Positions 1-7,838 of a stretch of 8,794 nucleotides of DNA are shown here, one piece after another; within the stretch, counting starts at the first letter, position 1; each line of letters starts with the position of its first letter. Made by a program: the position numbers and the translations under genes. This DNA comes from Bacteroidia bacterium (lineage in GTDB: Bacteria; Bacteroidota; Bacteroidia; Cytophagales; Cyclobacteriaceae). Below the pieces are notes generated by a model. That model was not told the origin of the DNA. It was given only the letters and a program-made list of their open reading frames with translations, and made no database searches. The stretch covers positions 1-8,794 of the forward strand of contig JAAURZ010000070.1 of the NCBI GenBank assembly GCA_012031955.1, read 5' to 3'.

Positions 1-184
1 TGGTAAGCCGTCGGGCGTCGCCGCCGTTGCCCGGCACAATCCACAGGTCGTTGGCATACACGAACACGATATGGCTGTCGCTGATGGTGGGTTGCCGAAG
101 GAGCTGCGTACCCTGTGCATAAGTTTGGAGAGCAAACGTGCCGGCGATTAGGGCGACAAGCATGGTGCGATAGAGTTGACGCAT
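1..184 (-). CDS. Tricorn-like (S41 family) secreted protease, N-terminal fragment
   Basis: The reading frame starts at the ATG at 184-182 and runs off the left edge after 61 codons. Seen: an N-terminal signal peptide (MRQLYRTMLVALIAGTFALQ, then TYAQ) followed by a segment containing LLRQPTISDSHIVFVYANDL and then WIVPGNGGDARRLT. Known: a 'P.I....IVFVY..DLW.V...GG.ARRLT' stretch directly after the signal peptide is typical of the first beta-propeller blade of Bacteroidota tricorn protease homologues, which later carry PDZ and S41 serine-protease domains and degrade peptides outside the cytoplasm. Inferred: the catalytic part lies outside the window, so a different TolB/DPP-like propeller protein cannot be excluded. 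It lies 74 bp downstream of the DUF3500 gene on the same strand and might be co-transcribed or use its own promoter (see 205-212). Confidence 0.75.
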   Translation of the reverse strand, partial: MRQLYRTMLVALIAGTFALQTYAQGTQLLRQPTISDSHIVFVYANDLWIVPGNGGDARRLT

Positions 185-204
185 GGTGATTGAGTTGTTT
201 CCAG

Positions 205-212
205 GAAAGTTA
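205..212 (-). promoter_or_regulatory. Possible -7 element of the tricorn-like protease gene
   Basis: On the minus strand this reads TAACTTTC, one mismatch from the Bacteroidota -7 consensus TAnnTTTG. It is 20 bp upstream of the ATG, which would give a short 5' leader. I see no good TTTG/TTG -33 element at the expected 19-21 bp, so this is weak. The rest of the 185-258 gap holds only a 4-bp GCGG/CCGC stem without a T-tract, which is not a convincing terminator for the upstream gene. Confidence 0.22.
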
Positions 213-258
213 ATCCGATCTCACAGCCCGAACCATACCGTTGGCGGAAAACCCCGCG

Positions 259-1259
259 TCAGTGCGCCTGCTTGTAGTGCTCCCGAAGCACATCTTCGGC
301 AAAATCGTTGGTGAGGTCGCGCACGGTGGTGTGCACGTGGTTGGCGTTGTTTTGTGTGTTATCGTATTCAATCAGCAGCATAGGCCCCTGAATCCGGTAA
401 TAGTGGCCGGCTCCGGGCTTGAGGGCACCCGCCCACGCGAAGGTAAGGTTCTCGACTCCAGCCTTCTCTATTTTCTCCATAAGCCGCGACGAAAATTCAA
501 ACGCGTAGTTGTTCGCATACACTTCGAGCAACTGCATCAGCAGCTTTTGCTGCGCCGCGTCAAGGTTGTTGTAGCTGATACCTTCGGGTGCAAGATGCCT
601 GGCGTGGCGGTCGTTGCCTGTGATGATTTCCGGTAAAGCCTTTTCGGCGAAGCGCGCTGCGCTTAGTTGCTTTTCGGACAGGCTGTTTACGAGCTGAAAG
701 CCCAAATCGGTTTCCATTTTCAGAAGCTGGCTACCGCGCTCGGTGCCACTGGGTACGATGCCTGGGTTGGAGCCAAAAAAACTCGGCGTCGACGACACAA
801 TGATGCCCGACGTGCTCACAAAGTTGAGCGATACGTGATGCCCTTCGAAGCGCCAGCCCCATGGTTTGTCTTTGGAAGGCGTACCAAAATTGAAAAGTGA
901 TAGTTCAGCGGATCGCGATAAGTGTCGGTCGATGATCTACCCTCCACCTCGCGCAAAATATTTTCGAGGTGCATCACGCCGGTTGCTTTCCTGAAGCCTT
1001 GCTCGCTGAGCGATACCCTGAGCAGATTGAGCGCCGCAGTCTTTTGTTGTTCGTTGAAGTCGTGCAATGTCGGGCCCTTTCGCTCGCGCGGCACGAAGCC
1101 CCAGTTGAATCGTTCGGCATCATCGAACGGAAACATCACTTGCTGTTTCAGCGGCTCGCTAAGTGTGCCAAGAAAAGAATTGGCGGCCGCTTCTATGTTT
1201 TGCGCCCGCAGGTGCGCCGCGAAACAAAGCAGCAAGCCCAGTACAATCATGCGCTTCAT
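259..1259 (-). CDS. Secreted DUF3500 family protein (one frameshift)
   Basis: Start chosen at the ATG at 1259-1257, because it begins a clean signal peptide (MKRMIVLGLLLCFAAHLRAQ). An in-frame GTG further upstream (1280) would put seven polar residues in front of it. The first 124 codons end in NYHFSI (about 888). The frame then breaks, and the continuation, FGTPSKDKPWGWRFEGHH, lies in another frame that runs to the stop at 261-259. The plus strand has AAAA at 886-889; one more A restores a continuous 333-residue protein. Known: the '(F/Y).FG.PS...PWGWR.EGHH.S.N' motif (residues 125-142 here) is characteristic of DUF3500 (PF12006), a family of unknown function found mainly as secreted proteins. 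No enzymatic activity can be assigned. It is divergent from the gene at 1377 with a 117-bp gap, and is followed on the same strand by the tricorn-like protease. The break is more likely a sequencing error than a pseudogene, because both halves keep the family sequence intact. Confidence 0.85.
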
Positions 1260-1333
1260 GCAATGAAGGTAGGTAATCACAGCCTGTCAAGCAATCGGTT
1301 GAAAGTGGCTGTGGCAGAGTTCCCTCCGTCCGC

Positions 1334-1341
1334 TATTTTCG
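1334..1341 (+). promoter_or_regulatory. Possible -7 element for the 1377 gene
   Basis: TATTTTCG at this position is one mismatch from the Bacteroidota -7 consensus TAnnTTTG and lies 35 bp before the ATG at 1377, a normal spacing. A -33 TTTG/TTG at 19-21 bp upstream is not visible; the nearest TTG is 32 bp away. This is therefore a partial match only. The rest of the 117-bp divergent gap (1260-1376) shows no repeat or other strong promoter. Confidence 0.3.
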
Positions 1342-1376
1342 CGGTTCCTTCTGTGGTCTTTCATTATTAACAATCT

Positions 1377-2343
1377 ATGATCCGTTATTCCCTGCTGCGT
1401 CGCTTTATTCCGGTCGCGATTCTTTGTTCGCTCAGTGTACTCGGCTTTGCGCAAGCTGATAGCACAAGCATACCCTTTGTCGCTTATTGGTCAAAAGGCG
1501 ATACCTATACATTCAGGGTGACCAAATTGAAAAAGCAGTGGCGGTCGGACCAACAGACGAAGGATGACAGCTCCTCGTACACAGCGAGTTTTTTGGTGAT
1601 GGATTCGACCGAGTCGTCGTATCGGATCAAATGGAGTTTTAAGATGAATGTGATTGCCGACTTCGGATTGCCTGCCGAGGCGAGACAGATGCTTTCGAAA
1701 TATGAAAACAATGAAATCATCTACCGCACCAACGAGTTGGGCGAGTTTGTGGAAATTGAAAACTGGGAAGCGCTATCGAAGGACATGCGCGACATGTATC
1801 GCGAGGTGATCGATATGATCGCAAAAGACCGGAAGGTCGACAAACAACTACTGAACAGCACGATGCAGCCTTTCATCGAAGCGTTTCAGTCGAAGGAGGC
1901 TGTAGAGCAGTTGGCTTTCAAGGAACTTCAGCTTTTTCACTTTCCATTCGGTGTCGAATTCAACGTGTCCGACACGCTGCAATACGAGGAGGAGTTGCCT
2001 AACATGTTTGGCGGAGCTCCGATCAAGGGCATTTCGCATTTATTCTTCAACGATGTGGACGTGAGCAACTACTATTGCTCTTTCACGCGCACGATGCGCC
2101 TAGATCCGGATGATACGCGCACGATGCTGACTGATTTGTTCCGGAAAATGAAACTGAACGACAAGGATTTTCAACAGGCGCTTGGTTCGTCGAAGGTCGA
2201 CATCAACGATACAAAACGTATATGAATTCTACTACGACCCCGGGGTACCCATCTTTGTCGAGTCGAAGCGAACAACAAAATTCGACGTGGCGGACGCACA
2301 CTTCAGCGGCATCGACATAATGCGGATCGAGCTGGTAGATTAG
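1377..2343 (+). CDS. Secreted protein of unknown function (one frameshift near the C-terminus)
   Basis: I do not recognise this family. The ATG at 1377 begins a signal peptide (MIRYSLLRRF, then IPVAILCSLSVLGFAQA), so the product is probably periplasmic or surface-exposed; there is no lipobox Cys. The mature part has the look of a mixed alpha/beta protein: an early 'FVAYWSKGDTYTFRVTKLKK' stretch, a charged helical middle (NWEALSKDMRDMYREVIDMI), a segment rich in Phe and aromatics (LQLFHFPFGVEF) and a conserved-looking end. The first frame stops at 2223-2225 (DTKRI then TGA). A second frame beginning GTA TAT GAA at 2218 continues with VYEFYYDPGVPIFVESKRTT and ends with IDIMRIELVD and TAG at 2341-2343. 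Removing one A from AAAA at 2213-2216 joins them (DTNVYEFYYDPG) into a 321-residue protein. The pattern 'INDT.VYE..YDPG.P' resembles the ends of other Bacteroidota secreted hypothetical proteins, which supports one gene. It is convergent with the DUF1761 gene; the two share the stem-loop at 2379-2406. Confidence 0.75.
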
Positions 2344-2378
2344 TTTGCTCTTGAACCTTGCATTGGCTTAACAAACAA

Positions 2379-2406
2379 CAAGACGGCTCGCAGTTGAGCC
2401 GCCTTG
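2379..2406. terminator. Stem-loop terminator between convergent genes
   Basis: The arms CAAGACGGCTC (2379-2389) and GAGCCGCCTTG (2396-2406) pair at 10 of 11 positions, with one A/C mismatch, around a six-base loop. Read on the minus strand the hairpin is followed by a T-rich stretch (TTGTTTGTTAA), so it fits best as the terminator of the DUF1761 gene, 28 bp past its stop. On the plus strand it lies 36 bp after the stop of the 1377 gene, but only TCATCATG follows. It may serve both genes. Confidence 0.65.
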
Positions 2407-2433
2407 TCATCATGATCCTGATCACGTCCAGGC

Positions 2434-2868
2434 CTAGTTATTGAAAAAATTCAGAATCGTCGCGGCCACCAGCAACAGCAGCAGATGGTAGATGGTGTTA
2501 ATGAAAAACAGCTTCCACGACTTCCGCTCCCATGCCACCACGCCGAGGTCGGTGGGTACATAGAATCCGAGCCACGTAAATATCGCGGCATTCAAAATGT
2601 TGGCAGCCGTGCCCAGGGCGGGCGCGTCCGGTACAAACTTCCAGGCGGCGATGTTGTGTGCAAAAACATACGCCATCAGAAAGTTGCCGATCACCATCAT
2701 CACCATGCCTTTGATCATCGCGCTTGCGGGCGGTTTCACGCTGGTGTCCATGCCCATTTCCTTGGCCCAGGCCTTGCCAAACAAAACGGTATACCATAAA
2801 AAGCCAACAAAGAAGTTGGCCACCACGGCAATCAATATGCCGGTCATGCTTATTCCTAATTCTTCCAT
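2434..2868 (-). CDS. DUF1761 family small integral membrane protein
   Basis: The start is taken as the ATG at 2868-2866, giving 144 residues that begin MEELGISMTGILIAVVANFF. A longer frame upstream could only use a TTG and adds ten polar residues. Four hydrophobic segments are visible at about residues 9-29, 53-72, 86-107 and 119-139, so it is a four-helix inner-membrane protein. Known: the opening 'VVANFFVGFLWYTVLFGKAW' with a following 'KEMG', then a conserved second helix and an 'NAAIFTWLGF' third helix, match the DUF1761 family (PF08570), whose function is unknown. The length is normal for the family. It is a single-gene unit: the stem-loop at 2379-2406 closes it, and the S9 peptidase gene upstream on the same strand is separated by 166 bp containing a terminator. 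I see no clear promoter in that gap. Confidence 0.85.
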   Translation of the reverse strand: MEELGISMTGILIAVVANFFVGFLWYTVLFGKAWAKEMGMDTSVKPPASAMIKGMVMMVIGNFLMAYVFAHNIAAWKFVPDAPALGTAANILNAAIFTWLGFYVPTDLGVVAWERKSWKLFFINTIYHLLLLLVAATILNFFNN

Positions 2869-2970
2869 AGGGTTTATTTGAGGTTTTGATTTATACAATT
2901 TAACGATTTACCTCGCGATGGCCAGTACGGCCTTCGCTATTTGTTTTGCGCACTAACAACGACCTCGCAG

Positions 2971-3004
2971 TAAAAAGAAAAAGCACCGGGTTGTTTTCCG
3001 GCGC
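2971..3004 (-). terminator. Rho-independent terminator of the S9 peptidase gene
   Basis: On the minus strand the arms GCGCCGG and CCGGTGC (plus-strand 2998-3004 and 2983-2989) form a 7-bp stem, with one G/T pair, around an 8-base loop. It is followed directly by TTTTTCTTTTTA (2971-2982). It sits 31 bp beyond the peptidase stop codon. Stem, loop and T-tract are all in the standard arrangement. Confidence 0.85.
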
Positions 3005-3034
3005 CTGATCTTATATTCCTGTAAACGAATCGGG

Positions 3035-5197
3035 CTAAAGATGCTCCAATATGAACTCGGTCATCATTGTATAAAGGTGATGGCGCTTTTTGCCACCCCT
3101 GACGCCGTGTGGCTCGTCGGGATAGTAAAATGAATCGAACTGCTTGCCGGCATTGATGAGGGCATCTTCCAGGGCTACGCTGTTCTGAAAGTGCACGTTG
3201 TCGTCGCCGGTACCGTGAATAAGTAAGAAGTGACCTTGCAGTTTGGCCGCATGCGAAAGCGGTGCGTTATCGTCGTAGCCGCTGGCGTTGTCTTGCGGGC
3301 GCTGCATGTATCGCTCGGTGTAGATGTTGTCGTAAAAACGCCAGTTAGTAACCGGCGCGCCGGCGATGCCAAGCGAATAGGTTCCGGCGCCTTTCGTCAT
3401 TACGAGCGACACCATATAGCCTCCATAGCTCCAACCCCACACACCCAATCGCGCTTCGTCCACATAATCGAGACTTGCCAGAAATTTGCCGCCGGCTACG
3501 AGGTCTTCGGTCTCATACTTACCCAGTTGTTTGTATGTCTGCTTCGTAAATTTCTCTCCTCTGAATCCCGTGCCGCGTGTGTCGAGCACCGCCACGATGA
3601 TGTCTTTTGCACGAGATACTGGTACCAGTAGTCGGACCCGAACACATTGCGCACGCTCGATGCACGCGGACCGCTATACTGAAAACACCATGACGGGATA
3701 CTGCTTGTTCTCATCGAAGCCCGATGGTTTCAACATGTAGCCATCCAGCATGGTTTGGTTATCGGCCGACTTGTACTGAAAAAACTCTTTGGAGGCGATG
3801 CTATATGCCTCAAGTTTCTTTTTCAGCTCGGCATTGTCTTCCAGCACTTTTACAAGTTTGTTGCCTTTGGTTTGAAAGAGTGACACTGTGAGCGGCTGCC
3901 TTGCGCTGTTGAAATAGTCGAGGTAGTACTGAAAATCGGGCGACATGTTGATGCCGTGGGTGCCCGGCTGTTTGGTAAGTTGCGTTTTCTTTCCCGCCAG
4001 GGTAATCGCAAAGAATTGCCTGCCGAGGTAGTCGCCTTCCGTTGAGATGTAGTAAAACGTTTTCGACTTCTGGTCCATGCCCACAAACTGCACCACTTCC
4101 CAATCGCCCGAGGTAATCTGCTTCTCCAGCTTTCCATCCATGGTGTACAAGTACACGTGCTTGTAGCCGCTGCGTTCGCTGGCGTGTATAAAATGTTTGC
4201 CGTCGTCGAGGTAAGCAAGGTCGTCGGTGTACTCAAGATCCACGTAGGTGTCGCTGGTCTCGGTAAGTATCACGGTGGAAGAACCTGTGGCGGCATTCAC
4301 GTGCAGGATTTCGACTTTGTTCTGCAGCCTGTTCATGCGTGTGACCGAGAGCAAGGCGGCCGACTTTGTCCATTGGATTCGTGGTATGTAGATGTCTTTT
4401 TCAGCGCCGATATCGACTTTGGTTTTCTGTTTCGTGCCAAGGTCGTACAGCCACACCTGCACTTCTGAATTGGGTTCGCCTGCTTTCGGATATTTGTAGG
4501 TGTAGTTCTCGGGATACAGCTGACCGTGATGCCACTTCTGAAGTGTGTACTCTCGCACTTCTGACTCATCGAAGCGATGGTACGCGAGCTTATTGCCGTC
4601 GGGCGACCAATAGAAGGCCTGTACGAAGCCCAATTCTTCTTCATATACCCAATCGGTGGTTCCGTTAATGATGTGGTTGTATTTGCCGTCGGTCGTTACT
4701 GCTGTTTCTTTCCAGTCGTCAAGGTTTACTACAAACAAGTTGTTGTCTCGCACAAACGCGACCTGCGCGCCGTCGGGCGAAAACGCTGCATAGCTTTGCT
4801 TGCCGCCGGTTGAAAGGGGCTTGAGTGTTTTGGTGGCAAGGTCGTAGACATAGTAATCGGCCTTAAACGAGCGCCGGTAAATTCGTTCGATGTTGTTCTG
4901 AATAAGAATTTTTTTTTCATCATGGCTCAGAGAGTAGCCCTGAATATCAAGCGCCGGCGTAAGGGATGAGCCGTCGAGGATTGTTTCTACCGCCTTACCG
5001 CTTGTTACATTGTACTTTACAATCTTGTCATCGCCGAGCGATGTGTAGTATTTGCCGTCGTTCATCCAGTTAATGCCGTTGACCGACCGGGTGGCAAAAG
5101 TGTTGCGCGTGGTAAAGTCGTCGATGGTAATCTCCTGTTGTGCGATGGCAATACTGCCGAGGAAACAGAAGATCACGAGAGAAAGTGATCGCTTCAT
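3035..5197 (-). CDS. Secreted dipeptidyl peptidase IV-like S9 serine peptidase (two frameshifts)
   Basis: Start ATG at 5197-5195 gives a signal peptide (MKRSLSLVIFCFLGSIAIAQ), so the enzyme acts in the periplasm or outside the cell. Residues about 40-430 are the DPP4-type beta-propeller, including TDWVYEEELGF (about 181-191), whose Glu residues match the pair that holds the substrate N-terminus in dipeptidyl peptidases. The C-terminal alpha/beta-hydrolase has Ser590 in GWSYGGY (codon 3430-3428), Asp665 in HGTGDDNVHF (3205-3203) and His697 in DEPHG (3109-3107), so the triad is complete. Known: such enzymes release X-Pro or X-Ala dipeptides from peptide N-termini. The frame is broken twice. At 3682-3685 (AAAA on plus) one extra base turns VMVFQYSGP into VMVFSV-stop. 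At 3605-3608 (TTTT on plus) one missing base breaks LVQK-DIIVAVLDTRG. Correcting both gives 720 residues, the normal size. Sequencing error is the likely cause. Exact substrate preference within S9B is not provable from sequence. Confidence 0.92.
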
Positions 5198-5225
5198 GTT
5201 TAGGTTAATTGATTAGGCCCTAAAC
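5198..5225. repeat. Inverted repeat at the peptidase promoter and leader
   Basis: GTTTAGG (5198-5204) and CCTAAAC (5219-5225) form a perfect 7-bp dyad with a 14-base spacer. It abuts the peptidase ATG, and its outer arm overlaps the proposed -7 element (5221-5228). It could be an operator or a weak leader hairpin. A 7-bp dyad in an AT-rich gap can also arise by chance. Confidence 0.35.
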
Positions 5226-5251
5226 TTACAATTTCTCTCCTGATGGCCAAA
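5221..5251 (-). promoter_or_regulatory. Bacteroidota-type promoter of the S9 peptidase gene
   Basis: Read on the minus strand: TTTG (plus 5248-5251), a 19-base spacer, then TAAGTTTA (plus 5221-5228). This matches the Bacteroidota housekeeping sigma consensus TTTG-N19/21-TAnnTTTG with one mismatch at the last base. Transcription would start around 5214, giving a leader of about 17 bases before the ATG at 5197. It lies in the 71-bp gap after the permease gene, so the peptidase probably has its own promoter rather than depending on read-through. Confidence 0.55.
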
Positions 5252-5268
5252 CTGATCTGTGACGGCGC

Positions 5269-7674
5269 TTACTCGTATCGCAGCGAATCGACGGGATTCG
5301 ACGATGCGGCCCGCAGGGTATGACCACCGATGGTAAACCAGGCGATCATGAGCACTACCACGCTGGGCGTTATGAATATCCACCATGCCAGGCCGATGCG
5401 CGTTGCGAAGTCATTTAGCCAGTTGTTCATCACATACCACGACAGCGGTACGGCAATGACCACCGCCAACAGTATAAGGTAGGTGTAGTCTTTGCACAGC
5501 AGCAGCACTACCTGCCGCACGGATGCGCCGAGCACTTTTCGAATGCCAATCTCCTTGGTGCGCTGCACGACCGTGTAGGAGGAAAGGCCAAACAAGCCAA
5601 GGCAGGCGATAAGAATTGCGAGCAACGAAAACAGGCCGAACACTTTGCCGAATTGTTGGTCTGCCTTGTACTGGTCGTGGTAGTATTGGTCAAGGAAGAA
5701 ATAATCGAACGGATTTCCGGAGAAGCTCTCTTCCCAGGCCGCGGCTGCGCGATCTACTACCTGCTGCGCATTTTGTGTTTTTATTTTTACGGAGAAGAAC
5801 GATTGTGCATTGGGAATGCACCGGAACACAAGGGGCTCAAAACCTTTCTTCAGCGACTCCTGGTGATAGTCTTTGAGCACGCCGACTACTTTAAATGTAT
5901 CGCCCCAAAAAAAGATTTCTTTGTCGAGCGCTTCCTCCGGATTGTCGAAGCCGAGCACCCTTACGCCTGACTCGTTAAACAGCACCGTTGATTCGTCTGT
6001 TGGGAAGTCTTTGGAAAAAGACCTGCCGGCCACCAGGTCGAGGCCGAATGCATCTATAAAATCGTAGCCGACGCCAAGCACCCGATACTGGTTGCTTTCG
6101 TCTTCGCCCTGCGTGAGCAGGCGAATGCCGCCGGCATTCCAACCGGGTTGCCTGCCCGGCACGCCGGTGGAGGTGGCTACATATTGCACATCGGGATAGT
6201 TGAGCAGATTATTCTTAAATCCTTCGAAGCGGCTGTTGTAAGTTGAGTCAGTAATACCAGGGCCGCGCACTACGAGCGTCTGTTCTATGTCAACGCCGAG
6301 GTCGGCGCTTTGCATGAAGTTCAGTTGGCTGTATACGGTAAACGTTCCGACGATGAGGGTGATCGACGCCACAAACTGGAACACGACAAGCCCTTTGCGC
6401 AACAGGATTCCGCGCGTGGAATTCTGAAGCCTGCCTTTCAATACGGATACGGGTTTGAACCCCGACAGCACCACAGCGGGATATAAGCCTGCAAGCAACA
6501 TGCCGATAAGAAAAATGGCCACTACGCCGATCCAGAAGTACGGGTTCATAAAGTTGGTCAGCCCAAGTTGTCGGCCTGTGATTTCCGCGAAAGCGGGCAT
6601 CAGCACCCACACGAGTACAATGGCGATGAGAAAGCCTACCAGGTTAATGATGAACGACTCGAGCATAAACTGGCGCACGAGTTGCGAGCGCATGCTGCCC
6701 ATTACCTTGCGCACGCCTACTTCGCGCGCGCGTTCCATCGACTTGGCGGTGGAAAGGTTGACGTAGTTGATCCATGCGATAACGAGGATGAAGACGGCGA
6801 TGATGGCCAGGAACGTGACGGATTGCTTGCTGCCGTTTGGCTCGAACTCCATCATGTAGTCTGATGTGAGGTGTATGTCTGTTACAGGCTGAAAGTGAAA
6901 TACCATTCCGGCGTTGTATTGTCGAAGTTCTTCACCTTCGCGCTTTTCCACGTAGGCAGGCAGCTTGGCTTCCAGCGCGTTTACGTCGGCACCTTCCTTC
7001 AGCAGCACATAAGTGTAAAAGCCGTCCCATTGCCAGGCGGTGCGGGCCTGATCGCCCACGCGCTGCAGGAATGTGGCGTAAGAAAACAGCGCGTCGAACT
7101 TCATGTGTGTATTTTCGGGCACGTCTTCAAATACGCCTTTCACTTCGAAGTTCATATTTCCATCCACGCTTATTCGCTTGCCTATGGGGTCTTCGTCGCC
7201 AAAATATTTTCTTGCGGTCGACTGCGACAGCACGGCACTATATGGTTCGCGCAGCACGAGCGAGTCTACTCCCGACAAAAGTTTGTAGGAGAACACGCGG
7301 AAAAAATCGTCGCTTGCCAGGTATGAGCGCGGCTCTTCGTGGAAGGTGTCTTCATAACGCACGATGACGCCGGCCGGGCGCATTACGACGACGTGTTCCA
7401 CTTCCGGAAAGTTATCGACAAGGTCCCACCCGATACCAGCGCAGCCGGCCGCCCACTGGGTGGTGATAACACCTTTGTTGAGCCTGTCTTGCTGCACGCG
7501 AAAAATCCGGGTTTTGCGGGAGTGAAAGTTGTCGTAACTGTTTTCGTGAAGCACGTACTGCGTGATGAGCAGGCAGGCTGTAAGGCCTATTGCCAGCCCC
7601 AGTATGTTGATGATGGAAAAGACTTTGTTCTTGAGTACGCTGCGCAGTGCGGTTTTGAGATAGTTCTTCAGCAT
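5269..7674 (-). CDS. FtsX/MacB-type ABC transporter permease
   Basis: An 801-residue uninterrupted protein from the ATG at 7674-7672. It opens with MLKNYLKTALRSVLKNKVFS, a Bacteroidota hallmark of this family. Order of parts: TM1 (about 20-41), periplasmic MacB core domain (about 45-280), TM2-TM4 (286-306, 340-360, 379-401), TM5 (428-447), second periplasmic core domain (about 450-670), and TM6-TM8 (677-697, 729-749, 764-783). Two cytoplasmic coupling motifs are repeated, ERAREVGVRKVMGS (about 314-327) and QRTKEIGIRKVLGA (about 704-717); they contact the ATPase in this family. The C-terminus NPVDSLRYE is also typical. Known: this duplicated type VII ABC fold does mechanical work across the envelope (efflux or lipoprotein-related) rather than classical import. 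No ATPase gene is in the window, so its partner and substrate are unknown. It is divergent from the YpdA gene. It is the only long gene here without an apparent frameshift. Confidence 0.93.
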   Translation of the reverse strand: MLKNYLKTALRSVLKNKVFSIINILGLAIGLTACLLITQYVLHENSYDNFHSRKTRIFRVQQDRLNKGVITTQWAAGCAGIGWDLVDNFPEVEHVVVMRPAGVIVRYEDTFHEEPRSYLASDDFFRVFSYKLLSGVDSLVLREPYSAVLSQSTARKYFGDEDPIGKRISVDGNMNFEVKGVFEDVPENTHMKFDALFSYATFLQRVGDQARTAWQWDGFYTYVLLKEGADVNALEAKLPAYVEKREGEELRQYNAGMVFHFQPVTDIHLTSDYMMEFEPNGSKQSVTFLAIIAVFILVIAWINYVNLSTAKSMERAREVGVRKVMGSMRSQLVRQFMLESFIINLVGFLIAIVLVWVLMPAFAEITGRQLGLTNFMNPYFWIGVVAIFLIGMLLAGLYPAVVLSGFKPVSVLKGRLQNSTRGILLRKGLVVFQFVASITLIVGTFTVYSQLNFMQSADLGVDIEQTLVVRGPGITDSTYNSRFEGFKNNLLNYPDVQYVATSTGVPGRQPGWNAGGIRLLTQGEDESNQYRVLGVGYDFIDAFGLDLVAGRSFSKDFPTDESTVLFNESGVRVLGFDNPEEALDKEIFFWGDTFKVVGVLKDYHQESLKKGFEPLVFRCIPNAQSFFSVKIKTQNAQQVVDRAAAAWEESFSGNPFDYFFLDQYYHDQYKADQQFGKVFGLFSLLAILIACLGLFGLSSYTVVQRTKEIGIRKVLGASVRQVVLLLCKDYTYLILLAVVIAVPLSWYVMNNWLNDFATRIGLAWWIFITPSVVVLMIAWFTIGGHTLRAASSNPVDSLRYE

Positions 7675-7794
7675 AGGGTCGATGCCGTTTGGTGGTAATC
7701 AATATTACTACTTTGTAGCGAGATGGTTACAAGGCCGGATAAAACTTTACAATTAATGACAATGACGCAATCGTGGAGCGGGAACCACCGGCGG

Positions 7795-7804
7795 ACTGGC
7801 CAGT
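7795..7804. repeat. 10-bp perfect palindrome upstream of the YpdA-like gene
   Basis: ACTGGCCAGT is a perfect palindrome in the 164-bp divergent gap (7675-7838) between the permease and YpdA-like genes, 35 bp before the latter's ATG. GGAAC (7781-7785) and GTTCC (7803-7807) form an additional short inverted pair around it. It might be an operator, but the match is short and without a known regulator. The rest of the gap holds only partial promoter-like matches. Confidence 0.2.
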
Positions 7805-7838
7805 TCCAAAATTAGCAGAACTCCCCTATTTTCACGAA

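Noticed and set aside
245..258. GCGG-AAAACC-CCGC as a terminator after the DUF3500 gene.
   Set aside because: The stem is only 4 bp and there is no T-tract after it on the minus strand.
3605..3685. Programmed ribosomal frameshifting in the peptidase or other broken genes.
   Set aside because: Seven sites of mixed sign in unrelated genes, with no slippery heptamer plus downstream structure shared between them, fit sequence error better.
3496..3714. Small protein containing QYSGPRASSVRN.
   Set aside because: Its useful part is the linker of the dipeptidyl peptidase between two single-base errors; the rest is out-of-frame translation.
5171..5190. Hairpin GATCAC-gagagaaa-GTGATC within the first codons of the peptidase gene.
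   Set aside because: It lies inside the signal-peptide coding region. Six base pairs is short and codon constraints explain it well enough.
6871..7326. Open frames of up to about 150 codons opposite the permease gene (and similar ones opposite the peptidase and DUF3500 genes).
   Set aside because: They are fully covered by well-supported genes on the other strand, and have no recognisable domain or start context.
7688..7715. TTTG (7688-7691) and TACTTTG (7709-7715) as a plus-strand promoter for the YpdA-like gene.
   Set aside because: The -7 motif is one base too short for TAnnTTTG and the spacer is 17 instead of 19-21. Without a transcript start it is not supportable.
7773..7838. Upstream GTG start for the YpdA-like protein.
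   Set aside because: It adds 22 residues (two Trp/Pro-rich turns) before the FAD-binding strand, where homologues begin a few residues before it. The ATG at 7839 fits better.
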